A stretch of 64,000 bases of DNA. Origin: Robiginitomaculum_A sp036478535 (GTDB taxonomy: Bacteria; Pseudomonadota; Alphaproteobacteria; Caulobacterales; Maricaulaceae). Shown in pieces: positions 62,157 to 64,000 of this stretch. Position 1 is the first letter of the stretch. Every line of letters begins with the position of its first letter. The notes under the pieces were generated by a model. That model was not told where the DNA came from, made no database searches, and saw only the letters and a program-made list of their open reading frames with translations. The position numbers and the translations under genes were made by a program. Where the stretch lies: assembly GCA_965224735.1 (NCBI GenBank), contig OZ245059.1, positions 1,798,001 to 1,862,000 on the forward strand, read 5' to 3'.

Positions 62157-64000
62157 ATGGCCGACCAAGAAAAGAACCTCTTAGCGTTGTTAGAAAAATT
62201 CCGTGATCATGCCCTTTCTGAGCGTGAAAAAGGAACTTACTTTGAAACTCTGTGTGTCGATTATCTAAAGAACGACCCGTTGCATGGCGCGGAATTTGAT
62301 GAAGTTTGGACGTATCAAGAATGGGCAAAAGAAAACAATATTGCCGCTAATGATGCAGGCATAGATCTGGTAGCTAGCCTGAAAAACTATGATGGATTTT
62401 GCGCAATACAGTGCAAGTTTTACCAAAGCACACACCGCATTCAAAAGTCAGATATAGATAGTTTCTTTACCGCGTCGGGTAAATCTGAATTCACCCAGCG
62501 ACTTATCATAGAAACAACCGACGGTGACTGGGGCAAAAATGCCCTTGATGCGCTAGAGGGGCAATCCACGCCTGTACGGATAATCGGTCTTGCAGAATTA
62601 GAAAGTAGTCCAATTGACTGGAGCGTTTATTTCAAAGACCAAACGGTCACGCTCAAAGCCAAAAAGAATTTATACGATCATCAGCAGCTAGCCCTAGAAG
62701 CAGTTCGAGATGGTCTTAAAGAAGCAGATCGTGGCAAGTTAATCATGGCCTGTGGTACGGGTAAAACATTCACCAGTTTGCGCATAGCCGAAGAGATGGT
62801 TGGTATTGGTAAAATGGTGCTATACTTGGTGCCATCACTTTCTCTGATGTCTCAAACCGTTCGGGAGTGGACGAATGATAGCAATATACCTTTGCGCTCA
62901 TTCGCTGTTTGCTCCGATGTGCAAGTGGGCAAGCGTAAGGGCGATGATGCGGGCGACATAGAAATACACGATTTGGAATTACCTGCGACTACCAAAGCAG
63001 ATCGCTTGGCCGAAATTATCAACAATCCAGCGACAGATCGCATGACAGTTATATTTTCCACCTACCATTCAATTCAGGTGATTTCCGATGCCCAAAAGAA
63101 AAATGGCATGGGCGACTTTGACATCATAATTTGCGACGAAGCCCACCGTACAACCGGCGCAACATTGGCAGATGATAAAGAATCTAATTTTATTAAAGTC
63201 CACGACTCCGATTTCATCAATAGTACAAACCGACTTTACATGACCGCGACACCAAAAATCTTTGGCGACAATGTAAAAACCAAAGCCAATGAAGCCTCTG
63301 CTGAATTGTATTCGATGGATGATGAAGACCTTTACGGTAAAACCTTATTCTCAAGAGGCTTTTCATGGGCGGTGGAAAATGATTTTCTATCTGACTACAA
63401 AGTCATCGTTCTTGCGGTGGATGAGGGCATGGTTAGCGCAGGCGTGCAACGCCGCCTTATGGATGGCGAAAACCAATTAAAACTTGACGACGCAACAAAA
63501 ATTATTGGGTGTTACAAAGCACTATTAAAAGTTGGCCTAAAAGATGACCTATCTTTTGATCCTGCGCCAATGCAACGCGCATTGGCCTTTTGCAAAGACA
63601 TTCGTTCTTCAAAACTAATTAAAAACGAATTTTCTAATGTGGTTGATGAATACCGCGAAATGCAAAAAGATACGGGTGTCGATGAAGATTTACTTTCATG
63701 CGAAGTGGATCATGTTGACGGTACATATAACGCCAAAGAACGTGAACGGCTTCTGCGCTGGCTTAAATCCGATACGGATGGCGATACATGCCGCATTCTA
63801 AGCAATGCTCGTTGTTTATCAGAGGGCGTAGATGTGCCGGCTCTGGATGCCATCATGTTTTTGCACCCGCGTAAATCTGTTATTGATGTGGTGCAATCTG
63901 TTGGACGTGTCATGCGTAAAGCGCCCGGTAAAAAACGTGGCTATGTGATTTTGCCAGTGGGCATTCCAGCAGGCATGACCGCCTCAGAAGCCCTGAACCA
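62157..64000 (+). CDS. Type ISP-like restriction enzyme, N-terminal nuclease and helicase (open at right edge)
   Basis: The frame is open from ATG 62157 to the window end (614 codons). An Mrr-like nuclease comes first: Glu30, Asp70 in NDAGIDLVAS and Gln85-x-Lys87 in AIQCKFY form the PD-(D/E)xK site. An SF2 helicase follows: GTGKT (200-204), DEAH (327-330), MTATP (near 363) and the later QSVGRVMRKAPGKKRGY. In Type ISP enzymes (LlaGI-like) a methyltransferase and target-recognition domain follow in the same chain. These lie outside the window, so a stand-alone helicase-nuclease is not excluded. Confidence 0.82.
   Translation, partial: MADQEKNLLALLEKFRDHALSEREKGTYFETLCVDYLKNDPLHGAEFDEVWTYQEWAKENNIAANDAGIDLVASLKNYDGFCAIQCKFYQSTHRIQKSDIDSFFTASGKSEFTQRLIIETTDGDWGKNALDALEGQSTPVRIIGLAELESSPIDWSVYFKDQTVTLKAKKNLYDHQQLALEAVRDGLKEADRGKLIMACGTGKTFTSLRIAEEMVGIGKMVLYLVPSLSLMSQTVREWTNDSNIPLRSFAVCSDVQVGKRKGDDAGDIEIHDLELPATTKADRLAEIINNPATDRMTVIFSTYHSIQVISDAQKKNGMGDFDIIICDEAHRTTGATLADDKESNFIKVHDSDFINSTNRLYMTATPKIFGDNVKTKANEASAELYSMDDEDLYGKTLFSRGFSWAVENDFLSDYKVIVLAVDEGMVSAGVQRRLMDGENQLKLDDATKIIGCYKALLKVGLKDDLSFDPAPMQRALAFCKDIRSSKLIKNEFSNVVDEYREMQKDTGVDEDLLSCEVDHVDGTYNAKERERLLRWLKSDTDGDTCRILSNARCLSEGVDVPALDAIMFLHPRKSVIDVVQSVGRVMRKAPGKKRGYVILPVGIPAGMTASEALN

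Noticed and set aside
1..64000. CRISPR arrays or rRNA genes
   Set aside because: No series of regularly spaced repeats and no rRNA sequence was seen on either strand.

Overview
The window is from a proteobacterium, most likely an alphaproteobacterium. The evidence is the suf operon order (iscR, desulfurase, sufB, ridA, sufC, sufD, sufS, sufT, sufA), a propionyl/acyl-CoA carboxylase pair, and a GlxA-type regulator next to a complete molybdenum-cofactor cluster. Base composition looks moderately AT-rich by eye. I could not compute GC or run any search.

Layout. 1-714: C-terminal end of a Tn3-family transposase running in from the left. 788-5121: RND efflux pump and adaptor. 5301-9130: acyl-CoA carboxylase beta and alpha genes. 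9298-14364: U32 peptidase-like protein, patatin/outer-membrane-barrel protein, DUF1499 protein, folE. 14481-19825: molybdopterin cofactor genes (TSUP exporter, moaD, moaE, moaB, moaC, moeA, mobA, moaA). 20177-21603: GlxA/AraC regulator and a CBS-pair protein. 21857-34077: an insertion-sequence-rich stretch (two IS200, two IS3, IS630, IS5, IS256 and IS30 remnants) with uvrA, tRNA-Phe and a few small or broken genes embedded in it. 34200-40109: lysine/DAP genes dapA, dapE, dapD and dapB, then pyrG and secG. 40416-42563: DEAD-box RNA helicase and a GST. 42636-49971: the suf iron-sulfur operon, with an IscR-type operator in front of it. 50148-50834: an alpha/beta hydrolase.

50924-61200 is the wreck of an integrative conjugative element. 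It holds a 5'-truncated trbL, trbF with two in-frame stops and a frameshift, an apparently intact trbG, and trbI split by an IS5-family element. An IS110 element sits in the ribosome-binding site of the following DUF2274 gene. Then come DUF736, a small conserved-looking protein, parDE, a tyrosine integrase, and what looks like the 3' end of a tRNA (Asn-like) as the attachment core. Beyond that lie a HigB/HigA-like toxin-antitoxin pair and the N-terminal 614 residues of a Type ISP-like restriction-helicase enzyme that runs off the right edge.

The most unusual items are: (a) the IS110 element, with an ATAGGAGA repeat at both junctions and an ATAGGAG copy inside its 5' non-coding region, where a bridge RNA would lie; (b) the C-terminal end of an ATP-grasp gene resembling graspetide (MvdD-type) ligases, start-stop overlapped with a membrane-anchored DUF6624-like gene and followed by a CxxC segment; (c) an approximately 200-nt region after tRNA-Phe whose ends pair in a long stem, a candidate structured RNA; (d) a near-consensus IscR box before the suf operon; (e) paired IS copies that record lesions and insertion-site preference.
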